This document shows positions 15,842 through 23,776 of a DNA stretch of 29,113 nt, piece after piece. How positions within the stretch are numbered: position 1 is the first letter of the stretch; each line of letters begins with the position of its first letter. Source of the DNA: an uncultured Dorea sp. (GTDB lineage Bacteria; Bacillota; Clostridia; Lachnospirales; Lachnospiraceae). The position numbers and the translations under genes were made by a program. Below the pieces are notes generated by a model. That model worked only from the letters and a program-made list of their open reading frames with translations. It was not told the origin of the DNA and made no database searches. Location of the stretch: positions 1-29,113 of the forward strand of contig CAPEBR010000052.1 in NCBI GenBank assembly GCA_948602995.1, in the 5' to 3' direction.

Positions 15842-17103
15842 TATTGGCTCCCCACACTAAGAAACACATCCGCATACATGTCACAGATTTTCTCCCATGT
15901 GTATTCTTCTGCTACACGCTTCCTGGCTTTTCTGCCCATATTTGCAATCTGTTCCGGGTTCATTGTATCCACTTTATCAATCAAGTTTGCCAGTTCACCC
16001 TCATCTTGATGCCAATACAGAGCACAATCCACCGCAACCTCTCTGTTAAATCCGACATCCACAAGAAGATTCAAGTCTGTACTTCCTAAAGCCTCAATCA
16101 AACTTGGGTTTGTACCACCAACGGTATGTCCATGAAAATACGCATAAGCATTTTCTCTTATCTTTTTCAATAGCTCTTGATCATATACAGTTCCTACAAA
16201 CTTGATTCGACCATCCCGCTTAAAATGTAACTTCTGCTCAAGCTCATTTAGAAATTTTTCATTCACGTTTGTGATAATTGCAAAATCCCTCTTAGTCTTG
16301 CTCTTTATATACTCCCGGATCATAACCTCGAAAGAATTCTCCGGAACAAATCTGCCGACTACAAGATAATAATTTTTTTTACTCAGACTTCTTTTCTGAT
16401 ACCAGTCTATCAGCTTCGAGTCATTGTCTTTCAGTTTACTAAATGTCAAATCTGCACCATACGCAATAAATGTTGTCCTTGGATCCCTTCTCCGGATTCC
16501 TTTTCCGTCATATTGTTCATGTATATACTTCTCAATATTTACAGAATCACAGATGACTAAATCAGAGCACCTAACCATCATTTGCTCGGATACTTTCCAA
16601 TATTTGCGAATCAGAGCATTCCACTTGGTCCGCATCCATTCATGCCCATCAGGATTCAGATAAACCCTGCCGCCGAATTTATGGATTTTCTTATAGAAGT
16701 GTTTCATGAACGGTCCAATACGGCAAGCCATGATATAGATAACCGGATGTTCTATTTTCTTTTCTTCAATATATCTGCAGGATTCATTCAATGCTTTCAT
16801 ATCGTAATAAATAGCCTGCGCCGCTCCCAATCTCTCTGGGATTTTAATTTTAAAGCAACGGGCATTGTGGTAGATAAATTCAACAGTTGCACTGCTTTTC
16901 TTTATCACACTGTTTACGCCCTCAAACCTAGTTTCATCCATGTAGCCATCGCCATTTGCTTTGCAAGCTACATGATATTTAATTCTCGCATCATGTTGGT
17001 GATATTCGGTCAGCTTGTCAACAAAAGTTTCGTACCCACCATAAGCCCCTAATGATTTGGCACCTATAAGGAATACGTGCTGTACATCTTTTCCCTGCTG
17101 CAT
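15841..17103 (-). CDS. DUF1972 glycosyltransferase (rhamnosyltransferase-like GT4)
   Basis: 420 residues. FLIGAKSLGAYGGYETFVDKL is the DUF1972 signature (normally IG..GLPA.YGGFET) found in rhamnosyl- and galactosyltransferases that add the second sugar in Gram-positive capsules. The donor domain has YLVVGRFVPENSFEVMI and GHTVGGTNPSLIEALG. It is the first gene of the operon visible here. The ribosome site before the ATG is weak. A priming transferase would normally precede it, but only a 46-codon remnant (17127-17267) lies upstream. Confidence 0.85.
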   Translation of the reverse strand: MQQGKDVQHVFLIGAKSLGAYGGYETFVDKLTEYHQHDARIKYHVACKANGDGYMDETRFEGVNSVIKKSSATVEFIYHNARCFKIKIPERLGAAQAIYYDMKALNESCRYIEEKKIEHPVIYIMACRIGPFMKHFYKKIHKFGGRVYLNPDGHEWMRTKWNALIRKYWKVSEQMMVRCSDLVICDSVNIEKYIHEQYDGKGIRRRDPRTTFIAYGADLTFSKLKDNDSKLIDWYQKRSLSKKNYYLVVGRFVPENSFEVMIREYIKSKTKRDFAIITNVNEKFLNELEQKLHFKRDGRIKFVGTVYDQELLKKIRENAYAYFHGHTVGGTNPSLIEALGSTDLNLLVDVGFNREVAVDCALYWHQDEGELANLIDKVDTMNPEQIANMGRKARKRVAEEYTWEKICDMYADVFLSVGSQ

Positions 17104-17524
17104 TTCCCCATCCGCCTTCTAACTTTTCAATCTATAACATAATACTGGACAGGGTATTCTGATTCTGTCCTTCCAAATTTCTCCACAATTTTTAGTGCAT
17201 ATGTGGGAAACTCTGATCTAAGCCTCTGCTTAAAATACATGGTACTATCGCTTTTAAAATTCCCTAATCATTTCTCAAGGGACCACCGCACCATGATTTG
17301 TGAATTCTCATTTTAGCAAAGATGGCAGTCAAAAAACTATTACCACCTCACCTAAACGAAATTTTGAGGAAAGTCTGCTTGTGAGGAGTCCTCAATCATG
17401 TTATTCTATTGTTATATTCCCCGAAATAGTTCGGCGCATTATGGAGATACTGAACAGATACGATTGTTTAGAGCGAATTGGGAAGGATGCTTTACGATAA
17501 ATTTTGAAAGGAAATGGAATAATA
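17104..17524. other. Island/backbone boundary region, no firm gene
   Basis: About 420 bp between the divergent polysaccharide operon and the plus-strand backbone genes. It contains the remnant above. A plus-strand 66-codon frame (GTG 17300 to 17500) ends in an orderly IVRRIMEILNRYDCLERIGK-like tail, but has no ribosome site and no family I recognise. TTGAGGA (17364-17370) can pair with TCCTCAA (17389-17395), and TGAGGA-G-TCCTCA (17382-17394) is itself a perfect palindrome, so two exclusive hairpins are possible. No clear sigma70 promoter for either flanking unit was found by eye. Confidence 0.5.
17127..17267 (-). pseudogene. Short C-terminal coding remnant upstream of the polysaccharide operon
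   Basis: A 46-codon minus-strand frame ending at TGA 17129-17127, in the direction of the operon. Its translation (including STMYFKQRLRSEFPTYALKI and FGRTESEYPVQYYVID) looks like a normal, well-composed protein tail rather than random DNA. It is preceded by an in-frame stop and has no convincing start. I do not recognise the family. It may be what is left of the gene that once stood ahead of the cluster. Confidence 0.35.
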
Positions 17525-18400
17525 ATGAGAGAGGAAGCTACAAAAGAGCAATGGGGAAGATTATATGAACTGGCAGCCGAATTCAAGAAGAGGGAGCCAT
17601 GGACAGGAGACTTTGAGGAGACTCCGCTTAAGCGGTATGAAATTGACTGTGCCAGGTTTACGGATTCAGTGATGATAGAAAAGATCCGTAAGGAGAAGAA
17701 GGCAAAGGAGAACTGGGAGGTGGATGAATGGGATATGTTTGAAGAGGAAGGCGCTGAGGAGGAGATTCTGGGAAGTCTGGGGGAGTTAGGATTCGATATT
17801 GACAAGTTAAAGAACAATGCGTATAACATGTCAGAAGATGAGTTTGTAGAAAGCATGATGACAGATTTAACCAGGATATTAGAGCAGGGGATGGGCGATA
17901 TTTTTGATGATTCGGATGAGGTGGAGCACGAGCTTAAGAACAGGAAGCAAAAGGCGGATGCGGTGAGGAACTTTTTTGGGCAGGGGACAATGCCGAGAGA
18001 GTATTATGATGAAGTGGAAAAGTTTATTGAAGCAGATCTGGCGGACAGTTGGGAGGATTTGTTAGGGGAATCGACGAAGCTGCAGTTATCTGATATGGCA
18101 GGGAGGCTGAAGGCGCAGGTGAAGAAAAGTGCTCCGAAGGGTCAACTGATTGAGGCGATTATGAACCGGGTGCATGAAGAGAGTTCTGCACTGATGGGGC
18201 TTCTGACAGAGGATGAGCAGGATGCTTTGGAAATGATGAGGAATTCAGCAAGAGATATGGAAGGCTGGTGGGAGCTGGAGGATTTTCCGCTTACAATGGA
18301 ACAGGCGCTGAAGCTTCTGAACTATGCATTTATTGATATAGGATGGTATACGAGTGACGAAGACATGACTCTTGTTTTGAGAGCAGTTGAAGAATTTTAA
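17525..18400 (+). CDS. Acidic hypothetical protein
   Basis: 291 residues from ATG 17525, with AAAGGA upstream (17508-17513). I do not recognise a characterised family. The first 30 residues (REEATKEQWGRLYELAAEFKKREPW) resemble a short N-terminal module found in some Clostridia proteins with DUF7309/SEC-C-type architecture, but the similarity is from memory and weak. The rest is helical and rich in E/D, with no membrane segments or cysteines. There is no sign of secretion. It stands alone, about 140 bp before the FAD oxidoreductase start, and could be co-transcribed with it. Base composition already matches the downstream backbone, not the polysaccharide island. Confidence 0.7.
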   Translation: MREEATKEQWGRLYELAAEFKKREPWTGDFEETPLKRYEIDCARFTDSVMIEKIRKEKKAKENWEVDEWDMFEEEGAEEEILGSLGELGFDIDKLKNNAYNMSEDEFVESMMTDLTRILEQGMGDIFDDSDEVEHELKNRKQKADAVRNFFGQGTMPREYYDEVEKFIEADLADSWEDLLGESTKLQLSDMAGRLKAQVKKSAPKGQLIEAIMNRVHEESSALMGLLTEDEQDALEMMRNSARDMEGWWELEDFPLTMEQALKLLNYAFIDIGWYTSDEDMTLVLRAVEEF

Positions 18401-18537
18401 GGGGAGCAGGCAGTGGGAAAGGCATAATGCTTTCGGTCTTTTTAGGCTTGAATGGCGGCCTTGGGGAATTGTCCCTCAGGCAGGCCGCGGGAGGAGAATA
18501 CCGGGGTCTGGAGGGGAATAGATGGAGGAAGACAAGG

Positions 18538-19911
18538 ATGAAATATGATGTGATCATTATCGGCGCGGGGCCGGGTGGTATTTTCTCGGCATATGAGCTG
18601 ATGAAGAAGAGACCGGATTTAAAGGTGGCAGTTTTTGAGGCGGGGCATTCGCTTAAGAAGCGGCGCTGTCCTATTGACGGGGATAAGGTGAAGACGTGTA
18701 TTAACTGCAAGACGTGCGCGATTATGAGTGGATTTGGAGGGGCAGGGGCATTTTCGGATGGGAAATACAATATTACAAATGATTTTGGCGGGACGCTTTA
18801 TAAATATATTGGGAAGGAAAAGGCGATTTCCCTGATGAAATATGTGGATGAGATTAATGTGTCCCATGGCGGAGAGGGGACAAAGATGTATTCTACGGCG
18901 GGCACAGAGTTTAAGAAGTCCTGCATGCAGAATAAGCTGACTCTTCTTGAGGCCTCGGTGCGTCATTTGGGGACGGATATTAATTATGTTGTGTTGGAGC
19001 AGCTTTATAATGAGCTGAGATCCTGGGCGGATTTTTACTTTGATACACCGGTGGATCGTCTGGAGATTCAGGAGGACGGCTATCTTGTATATTTTGGTGA
19101 AAATACTGAGAAATGCCGCAGGTGTATTATTTCCGTGGGGAGAAGCGGGAGTAAGTGGATGGAGCGGATTTGCAGGGAGCTTGATATACCGACGAAGTCG
19201 AACAGGGTGGATATCGGTGTGCGTGTAGAGCTTCCGGCGGTTATTTTTGCCCATCTGACGGACGAACTTTATGAGAGTAAGATTGTTTACCGTACGCAGA
19301 AGTTTGAGGATAATGTGCGTACCTTCTGCATGAATCCCTGCGGAATTGTTGTAAATGAAAATACAAATGGAATTATTACGGTAAATGGACACAGCTTTGA
19401 GGATGAAGCGAAGAAGACGGAGAATACCAATTTTGCATTGCTGGTAGCGAAGCATTTTTCAGAGCCTTTTAAGGATAGTAATGGATACGGGGAGGGAATT
19501 GCAAGGCTTTCGAATATGCTTGGCGGCGGTGTGATTGTGCAGCGCTTCGGAGATCTGGAGAGAGGGCGCAGAAGTAATCAGAAGCGGATTGATGAGGGGA
19601 CGGTGCGGCCTACACTGGCGGCAACGCCGGGGGACTTAAGTCTTGTGCTGCCAAAAAGAATTCTGGATGGGATCATTGAGATGATTTATGCACTGGATAA
19701 GATTGCGCCGGGAACGGCTAATGACGATACTCTGCTGTACGGGGTTGAGGTTAAGTTCTACAATATGGAGGTGGAGCTTAATCAGAATCTGGAAACAAAG
19801 TATGAAGGTCTGTATGTGATCGGCGATGGGAGCGGTGTGACACACTCCCTTTCCCATGCGTCAGCCAGCGGGGTATATGTGGCAGACCAGATCAGCTTGT
19901 CAAAACTGTGA
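18538..19911 (+). CDS. FAD-dependent oxidoreductase (COG2509-type dehydrogenase)
   Basis: 457 residues from ATG 18538, chosen for GGAGGA at 18524-18529; an in-frame ATG at 18427 adds a non-conserved tail. YDVIIIGAGPGGIFSAYELM is the FAD-binding Rossmann motif; a cysteine-rich block follows (CPIDGDKVKTCINCKTCAIM) and then SGFGGAGAFSDGKYN, the signature of this uncharacterised flavoprotein family. The C-terminal GLYVIGDGSGVTHSLSHASASGVYVAD closes the FAD site. The reaction is unknown; these proteins are usually annotated as FAD-dependent or NAD(P)/FAD oxidoreductases. The cytoplasmic enzyme is followed 22 bp later by a PfkB kinase, suggesting one operon. Confidence 0.85.
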   Translation: MKYDVIIIGAGPGGIFSAYELMKKRPDLKVAVFEAGHSLKKRRCPIDGDKVKTCINCKTCAIMSGFGGAGAFSDGKYNITNDFGGTLYKYIGKEKAISLMKYVDEINVSHGGEGTKMYSTAGTEFKKSCMQNKLTLLEASVRHLGTDINYVVLEQLYNELRSWADFYFDTPVDRLEIQEDGYLVYFGENTEKCRRCIISVGRSGSKWMERICRELDIPTKSNRVDIGVRVELPAVIFAHLTDELYESKIVYRTQKFEDNVRTFCMNPCGIVVNENTNGIITVNGHSFEDEAKKTENTNFALLVAKHFSEPFKDSNGYGEGIARLSNMLGGGVIVQRFGDLERGRRSNQKRIDEGTVRPTLAATPGDLSLVLPKRILDGIIEMIYALDKIAPGTANDDTLLYGVEVKFYNMEVELNQNLETKYEGLYVIGDGSGVTHSLSHASASGVYVADQISLSKL

Positions 19912-19933
19912 TGACGATTAAAAGGAGACGGTT

Positions 19934-20851
19934 ATGGAAGAGACGGAAGTGCTAATTATAGGGGCGGCGATTATAGATGTATTAGTGCGGCCTGCCAGTG
20001 AAGAAGTATTTCATACAGGCTCTTATCCGGCAGAGGAGATCTGCATGTCTCCGGGAGGTGATGCGCTGAACGAGGCATCTGTACTGGCAGGACTCGGGGA
20101 TGCTGTCGGACTCGAAACCGTGCTTGGTCAGGACCGTGCGGGAAGGTATTTGCAGGATTACTGCAGAGAGAGCGGAATAAGGCTTCGGACAGGATGTGAG
20201 AGGAGTGACCTGGCAACAGGTGTGAATGTCGTACTTGTAAGAGAAGACGGGGGCAGAAGTTTTCTTACGAATAAAAATGGAAGTCTCAGGAGCTTAAGAT
20301 TATCAGATATAGCGATGCCATTTCCTGAGAAAGCCAGACTGATCAGCTTTGCCAGTATCTTCGTTTTTCCCCATATAGGAGCGGAAGAGCTGGAAACACT
20401 CTTCAGACAGGCAAAAAAACAGGGGATAACTGTATGTGCAGATATGACGAAATGTAAGAATGGCGAGAGGGCGGAGGATATGTCTGCAGCATTTCATTAT
20501 GTAGATTATCTATTTGCAAATTATGAGGAAGCAGCCCTGCTTACAGATGGGAACCAGACGGAAGAGAGGCGGGGGACGGAAGAAGCGGCCTGGAAACTTA
20601 TGGAGGCCGGAGCGCGGTGCGTGGTTATCAAATGCGGTGCAATGGGATGCTATGTGAGAAATGACAGGAAGGAGTTCTGGTCACCGGCGGTGAAGAATGT
20701 GAACTGCGTGGATACAACAGGGGCGGGAGACAGCTTTGTGGCCGGATTTATACATGGGCTTCTTCATGGAAAGACATTGGAGGGATGTGCGAAGTGCGCG
20801 AATGCGTGCGGAGCGCGTGCAGTAGAAAAGTTGGGGACAGGTCATTTTTAA
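19934..20851 (+). CDS. PfkB-family carbohydrate/nucleoside kinase
   Basis: 305 residues with AAAGGAG upstream. SPGGDALNEASVLAGLG (39-55) is the substrate-binding glycine region and DTTGAGDSFVAGF (260-272), with catalytic D266, is the second PfkB signature. It phosphorylates a sugar or related alcohol using ATP; the substrate is not clear. The last five residues (GTGHF) and the TAA stop are encoded by a 56-bp repeat that also occurs at 26834, so the native C-terminus has been replaced or extended by repeat insertion. The conserved domain ends before this point, so activity is probably kept. Confidence 0.9.
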   Translation: MEETEVLIIGAAIIDVLVRPASEEVFHTGSYPAEEICMSPGGDALNEASVLAGLGDAVGLETVLGQDRAGRYLQDYCRESGIRLRTGCERSDLATGVNVVLVREDGGRSFLTNKNGSLRSLRLSDIAMPFPEKARLISFASIFVFPHIGAEELETLFRQAKKQGITVCADMTKCKNGERAEDMSAAFHYVDYLFANYEEAALLTDGNQTEERRGTEEAAWKLMEAGARCVVIKCGAMGCYVRNDRKEFWSPAVKNVNCVDTTGAGDSFVAGFIHGLLHGKTLEGCAKCANACGARAVEKLGTGHF

Positions 20852-20889
20852 TCTGGGACGGGGCATTTTTAAAAATGCCCCGTCCCCAA
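20834..20889. repeat. 56-bp interspersed palindromic repeat, copy 1
   Basis: Identical over 56 bp to 26834-26889. It begins GGGACAGGTCATTTTT and contains a perfect 32-bp palindrome (20855-20886; arms GGGACGGGGCATTTTT). It lies between the convergent kinase (+) and DUF4870-like (-) genes and overlaps the kinase stop. The GC-rich arm followed by A5/T5 at the centre could work as a bidirectional terminator. Confidence 0.85.
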
Positions 20890-20890
20890 C

Positions 20891-21496
20891 TTATCTTAAG
20901 AACCCGAAGGAGCGGATGATCGGAGGCTCCTTTGCCTGGCCTTTGCAGATTGAGAAAAAGCAGATGATCTTGATGACAAATAGCACCAGGATCGCGAGGA
21001 GAGCTGCAAGTGGGACAATGAGTGTCCAAAAGAGGAATACGGTGATGATTCCCATAAGCACATAGATTACAGTGAATTTTAGCGCCTGCCGTACATGGAA
21101 TGCTGCATAGGGGGATGAATGGGCGCCGAGCAGGGCGATGATGATTCCCATTGTTCCTAACAGATATACCAGCATGGCGATTACTTTATTGTCGGAAATG
21201 TCTTTTGCCGTGAATTCTGCGGTGTGGTCGTATGGATCTGCTACATATACCGGTCCGTTCTGATAATTTGGCGTCTGGTTATATGCCTGGTTTGTATAAT
21301 TGTTGTTTGCGGCATTGGTGTATGCACCGTTATTTGGATTGCAGGCTGCTCCGTTGCCTGCGGCTGTGCCTGTATTCTGTGCGTTTTCGGTGCTGCTCGT
21401 GTTTTCTGCGGAGTTGTTATTAAATTTTGTGCCGCATTTTGTGCAGAATGCAGCGCTGTCTTCCATCGCTGATCCGCAGCCTGAACAAATTTTCAT
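20891..21496 (-). CDS. Zinc-ribbon membrane protein with DUF4870/Tic20-like domain
   Basis: 201 residues. The start KICSGCGSAMEDSAAFCTKCG is a zinc ribbon (C4, C7, C18, C21). Residues ~25-85 are a low-complexity N/Q/T/A/Y-rich linker. The C-terminal half has three or four membrane segments, with AAFHVRQALKFTVIY typical of DUF4870. AAGGAGG precedes the ATG. The role of this family is unknown; the ribbon is predicted on the cytoplasmic side. The stop lies next to the 56-bp repeat, and the last residues (RSFGFLR) may be affected by it. Confidence 0.8.
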   Translation of the reverse strand: MKICSGCGSAMEDSAAFCTKCGTKFNNNSAENTSSTENAQNTGTAAGNGAACNPNNGAYTNAANNNYTNQAYNQTPNYQNGPVYVADPYDHTAEFTAKDISDNKVIAMLVYLLGTMGIIIALLGAHSSPYAAFHVRQALKFTVIYVLMGIITVFLFWTLIVPLAALLAILVLFVIKIICFFSICKGQAKEPPIIRSFGFLR

Positions 21497-21608
21497 TTGT
21501 GTAGTTCCTCCTTAAAATAACATTTTTTGAATCTTATAATGAACTGCTGTGAACTTAGAAGATGTCAATGTGGCAATTTTTTTGACAGCTTCTCAGACGC
21601 TGCAGTTA

Positions 21609-22616
21609 TTATTGTGTCTGGGCGGCCATGTAATTGTATACCATGGCAGAAAGTCCGGTTATCATGGTTCTTCCGGCAGCGGGATCCGCAAGCTGGTTCA
21701 GGATGACACATAATGTGTAGGAGCCCTGACTGCTGAAAATAATTGCAGCGTCGTTTTCCACGTCTGTGAGTTCACCGGTTTTGTTGGCGGTCTCCACGCC
21801 GTCCGGGACGCCGGCGGGAATTTTGCCTGTCCGTTCCTGCTGTTTCATGTAGGAAAGAATATTTTCTGACCCGGTCAGCTGTTTTTTGTAAATGGCAGAC
21901 AGGAAATGCCCACAGTCGGTGACGGAGGTGTAATTGTCGTCTGCTGCATTAAAGTCTAACATCAGACGCCCCATATGGGTGTCTGGGAAATTGTGTTTTT
22001 TGCAGTATTCATTGATGCATGCCATTCCTGCGGCGGCATCACCAGAGCCAAGCCGGGTTATTAGTGTATTTGTGGCATCATTGTCACTGATGGTAATCAT
22101 CTGGCGCATCAGCTCTTCGGTTTCATTTTCATAGGCTTCCTGTGCTTTTAGTATATCTGGCTGCTCATAGACGCAGCCTGCGATAAAGAGCTTGATCAGG
22201 CTTGCGGACTGTTGCTGCCTGCTTCCGGAAACAGCATAGTCCCCTGTCGTCAGATTCTCCGCATAGACGGAGACAGAGGTTCCTTTTGCCTGCTCTTCAC
22301 TGATAAAATCTTCGATCTGTGTATTTAGATCTTTAAGGACCGCAGGAGAAACCAGTTCGCTTTCGCTTTTTCCCTGGCTGGTATCCTGTTTGCTGTCATC
22401 TGTTTCCTGGCTGTCCTCTTGTACACTGTCTGCCTGTTTGCCGTTATCTGCATTGGAATGCTCATCTGTGTTAATAACAAGTGCTTCTACTTTTTTATCT
22501 ACAGGAGCGTTGTCCTCCTGCTTATCGCTTTCCGGGAAATCTTCGTGTTCACATCCTGTGAGGCATAGTAATACCGTGGTTAGAAGAATCCATGGGATCC
22601 ATTTTTTCAGCTTCAT
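21609..22616 (-). CDS. Serine hydrolase lipoprotein, class A beta-lactamase fold
   Basis: 335 residues from ATG 22616, which has GGGGAG upstream; a longer frame to 22667 enters a repeat element and is rejected. A lipoprotein signal peptide ends in LTGC (C22). A long acidic, E/D/S/Q-rich linker (23-90) should span the cell wall. The catalytic domain has all three motifs: SLIK (S139/K142), SDN (177-179) and KTG (279-281). It is a penicillin-interacting enzyme anchored outside the membrane; it could be a D,D-peptidase-like hydrolase or a beta-lactamase, which sequence alone does not settle. It follows the amidase gene, with a foldback element inserted between them. Confidence 0.85.
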   Translation of the reverse strand: MKLKKWIPWILLTTVLLCLTGCEHEDFPESDKQEDNAPVDKKVEALVINTDEHSNADNGKQADSVQEDSQETDDSKQDTSQGKSESELVSPAVLKDLNTQIEDFISEEQAKGTSVSVYAENLTTGDYAVSGSRQQQSASLIKLFIAGCVYEQPDILKAQEAYENETEELMRQMITISDNDATNTLITRLGSGDAAAGMACINEYCKKHNFPDTHMGRLMLDFNAADDNYTSVTDCGHFLSAIYKKQLTGSENILSYMKQQERTGKIPAGVPDGVETANKTGELTDVENDAAIIFSSQGSYTLCVILNQLADPAAGRTMITGLSAMVYNYMAAQTQ

Positions 22617-22656
22617 ATCGATACTCCCCTGATTTGTAAATGGCGCGGATACGCTA

Positions 22657-22815
22657 GTATAACCCACACTAATTAACCGTACGTTTCACTTGTCTAAATT
22701 TCCATCTGCCGCGTTGTCGTCAATCGGCGTAGCCACCGCTACGCCTCGTTCCTCCGCCTTGCAGGCTGAAAATTTATCCTGCGTGAAACGTATCGGTAAT
22801 TAGTGTGGATTATAC
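22657..22815. mobile_element. MITE-like foldback element flanked by TA
   Basis: About 159 bp with terminal inverted repeats of ~35 bp: the left end GTATAACCCACACTAATTA is mirrored on the right by TAATTAGTGTGGATTATAC, and a CGTTTCAC block is also mirrored further in. TA occurs immediately outside both ends, consistent with the TA duplication of Tc1/mariner/IS630-type elements. It contains no coding sequence. A central hairpin at 22720-22747 is shared with the element at 24993. It separates the amidase and serine hydrolase genes; the amidase TAG stop spans its boundary. Confidence 0.75.
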
Positions 22816-23765
22816 TAGTATCCATAATAGGCATTGATTCCGGCAGTGATTCCTTCTGCCATTTTTTCGCGGTAGGATTCATCCGCCATATTGTTGTCGT
22901 CTTGTTCGTTAGTCATGAAACCCATCTCCAGGATTACGACCGGAATTTTGCTCCAGTTGATGCCGGTCATGGTATCATTTGTCTGGATGCCTAGATTCTG
23001 CATGCCGGTTGAGCTGCAATAAGCATCCAGGATAGAATTCGCAAGGCGTGTGCTGTCATCATATAGCTGGCCTACATAAGGGTTCTGCGCGGAGCCAATC
23101 AGCGTCAGGGCTCCGTTAGAACTGGAATCCTCACTTCCATTGGCATGAATCCTGACAGAAATGTCAGCTCCTTTCTCATTTGCGAGGGATGCCCGCTCCG
23201 CATTGCTGATGGCAGTATCATTGTCCTCCCGGGTCATGATTACATCGTACCCCTGGGCGGTCAGCTTGTCGCGCACCGCGAGTGCAATGTCGAGATTCAG
23301 CTGATATTCTGGTATGCCTGTGAAGCGGCCGCTTGTTCCTCCTGTGGCCTTCATCTTCATTACATCGGATCCGGGAGCATTAGGTTCAGAAGCGCTCATA
23401 TCTACGTCTGGACTCTGGTGTCCTGGGTCAAGGGCAATGAGAATTCCCTTTTTTTCGGGCTCATTCGCTATCTCTTCTGAAACCCCATCCGCCTGCCCTG
23501 ACTTGTCCGGCTGCGCTGAATCCGCCGGAGTTTCTTCCCGATCTGAGGGTTTTTCATCTGGTTCTTCAGTTTCTTTGGTCTCAATCTCGGGACTGGAGAT
23601 TACGAGAACCTCTTTCTCTTCTTGCTTTTTTTCTGCATTTTCCTTTTCGGGTTCACCGGCTCTGCCCTGACAGCCTGCCAGAAGCAGGACACAGAGCAGG
23701 GGCAGCAGGAACCATAATACTGGTCTTTTCCTGGTTATCGGTAGTACGGTTTGTTTTGTCATCAT
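22815..23765 (-). CDS. N-acetylmuramoyl-L-alanine amidase (Amidase_3) lipoprotein
   Basis: 316 residues. A lipoprotein signal ends in LLLAGC (C32), followed by a strongly acidic linker (35-105). The Amidase_3 domain (108-316) has all zinc/catalytic residues: H116 in DPGHQ, E153 in PEYQLNL, H207 in RIHANG and E280 in VILEMGFM. It cuts the bond between MurNAc and the peptide stem of peptidoglycan outside the cell. It starts 11 bp after the YARHG gene and precedes the serine hydrolase, forming a likely cell-wall operon. AAGGA lies 8-9 nt before the start. Confidence 0.9.
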   Translation of the reverse strand: MMTKQTVLPITRKRPVLWFLLPLLCVLLLAGCQGRAGEPEKENAEKKQEEKEVLVISSPEIETKETEEPDEKPSDREETPADSAQPDKSGQADGVSEEIANEPEKKGILIALDPGHQSPDVDMSASEPNAPGSDVMKMKATGGTSGRFTGIPEYQLNLDIALAVRDKLTAQGYDVIMTREDNDTAISNAERASLANEKGADISVRIHANGSEDSSSNGALTLIGSAQNPYVGQLYDDSTRLANSILDAYCSSTGMQNLGIQTNDTMTGINWSKIPVVILEMGFMTNEQDDNNMADESYREKMAEGITAGINAYYGY

Positions 23766-23776
23766 GTCTATAATCC

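Noticed and set aside
18619..19455. Minus-strand 278-codon frame
   Set aside because: Antisense shadow of the clear FAD oxidoreductase; basic, low-information translation with no motif.
21224..21515. Several cysteine-rich plus-strand frames
   Set aside because: Antisense of the N/Q/T-rich linker and zinc ribbon of the DUF4870-like gene; the cysteines arise from the complementary codons.
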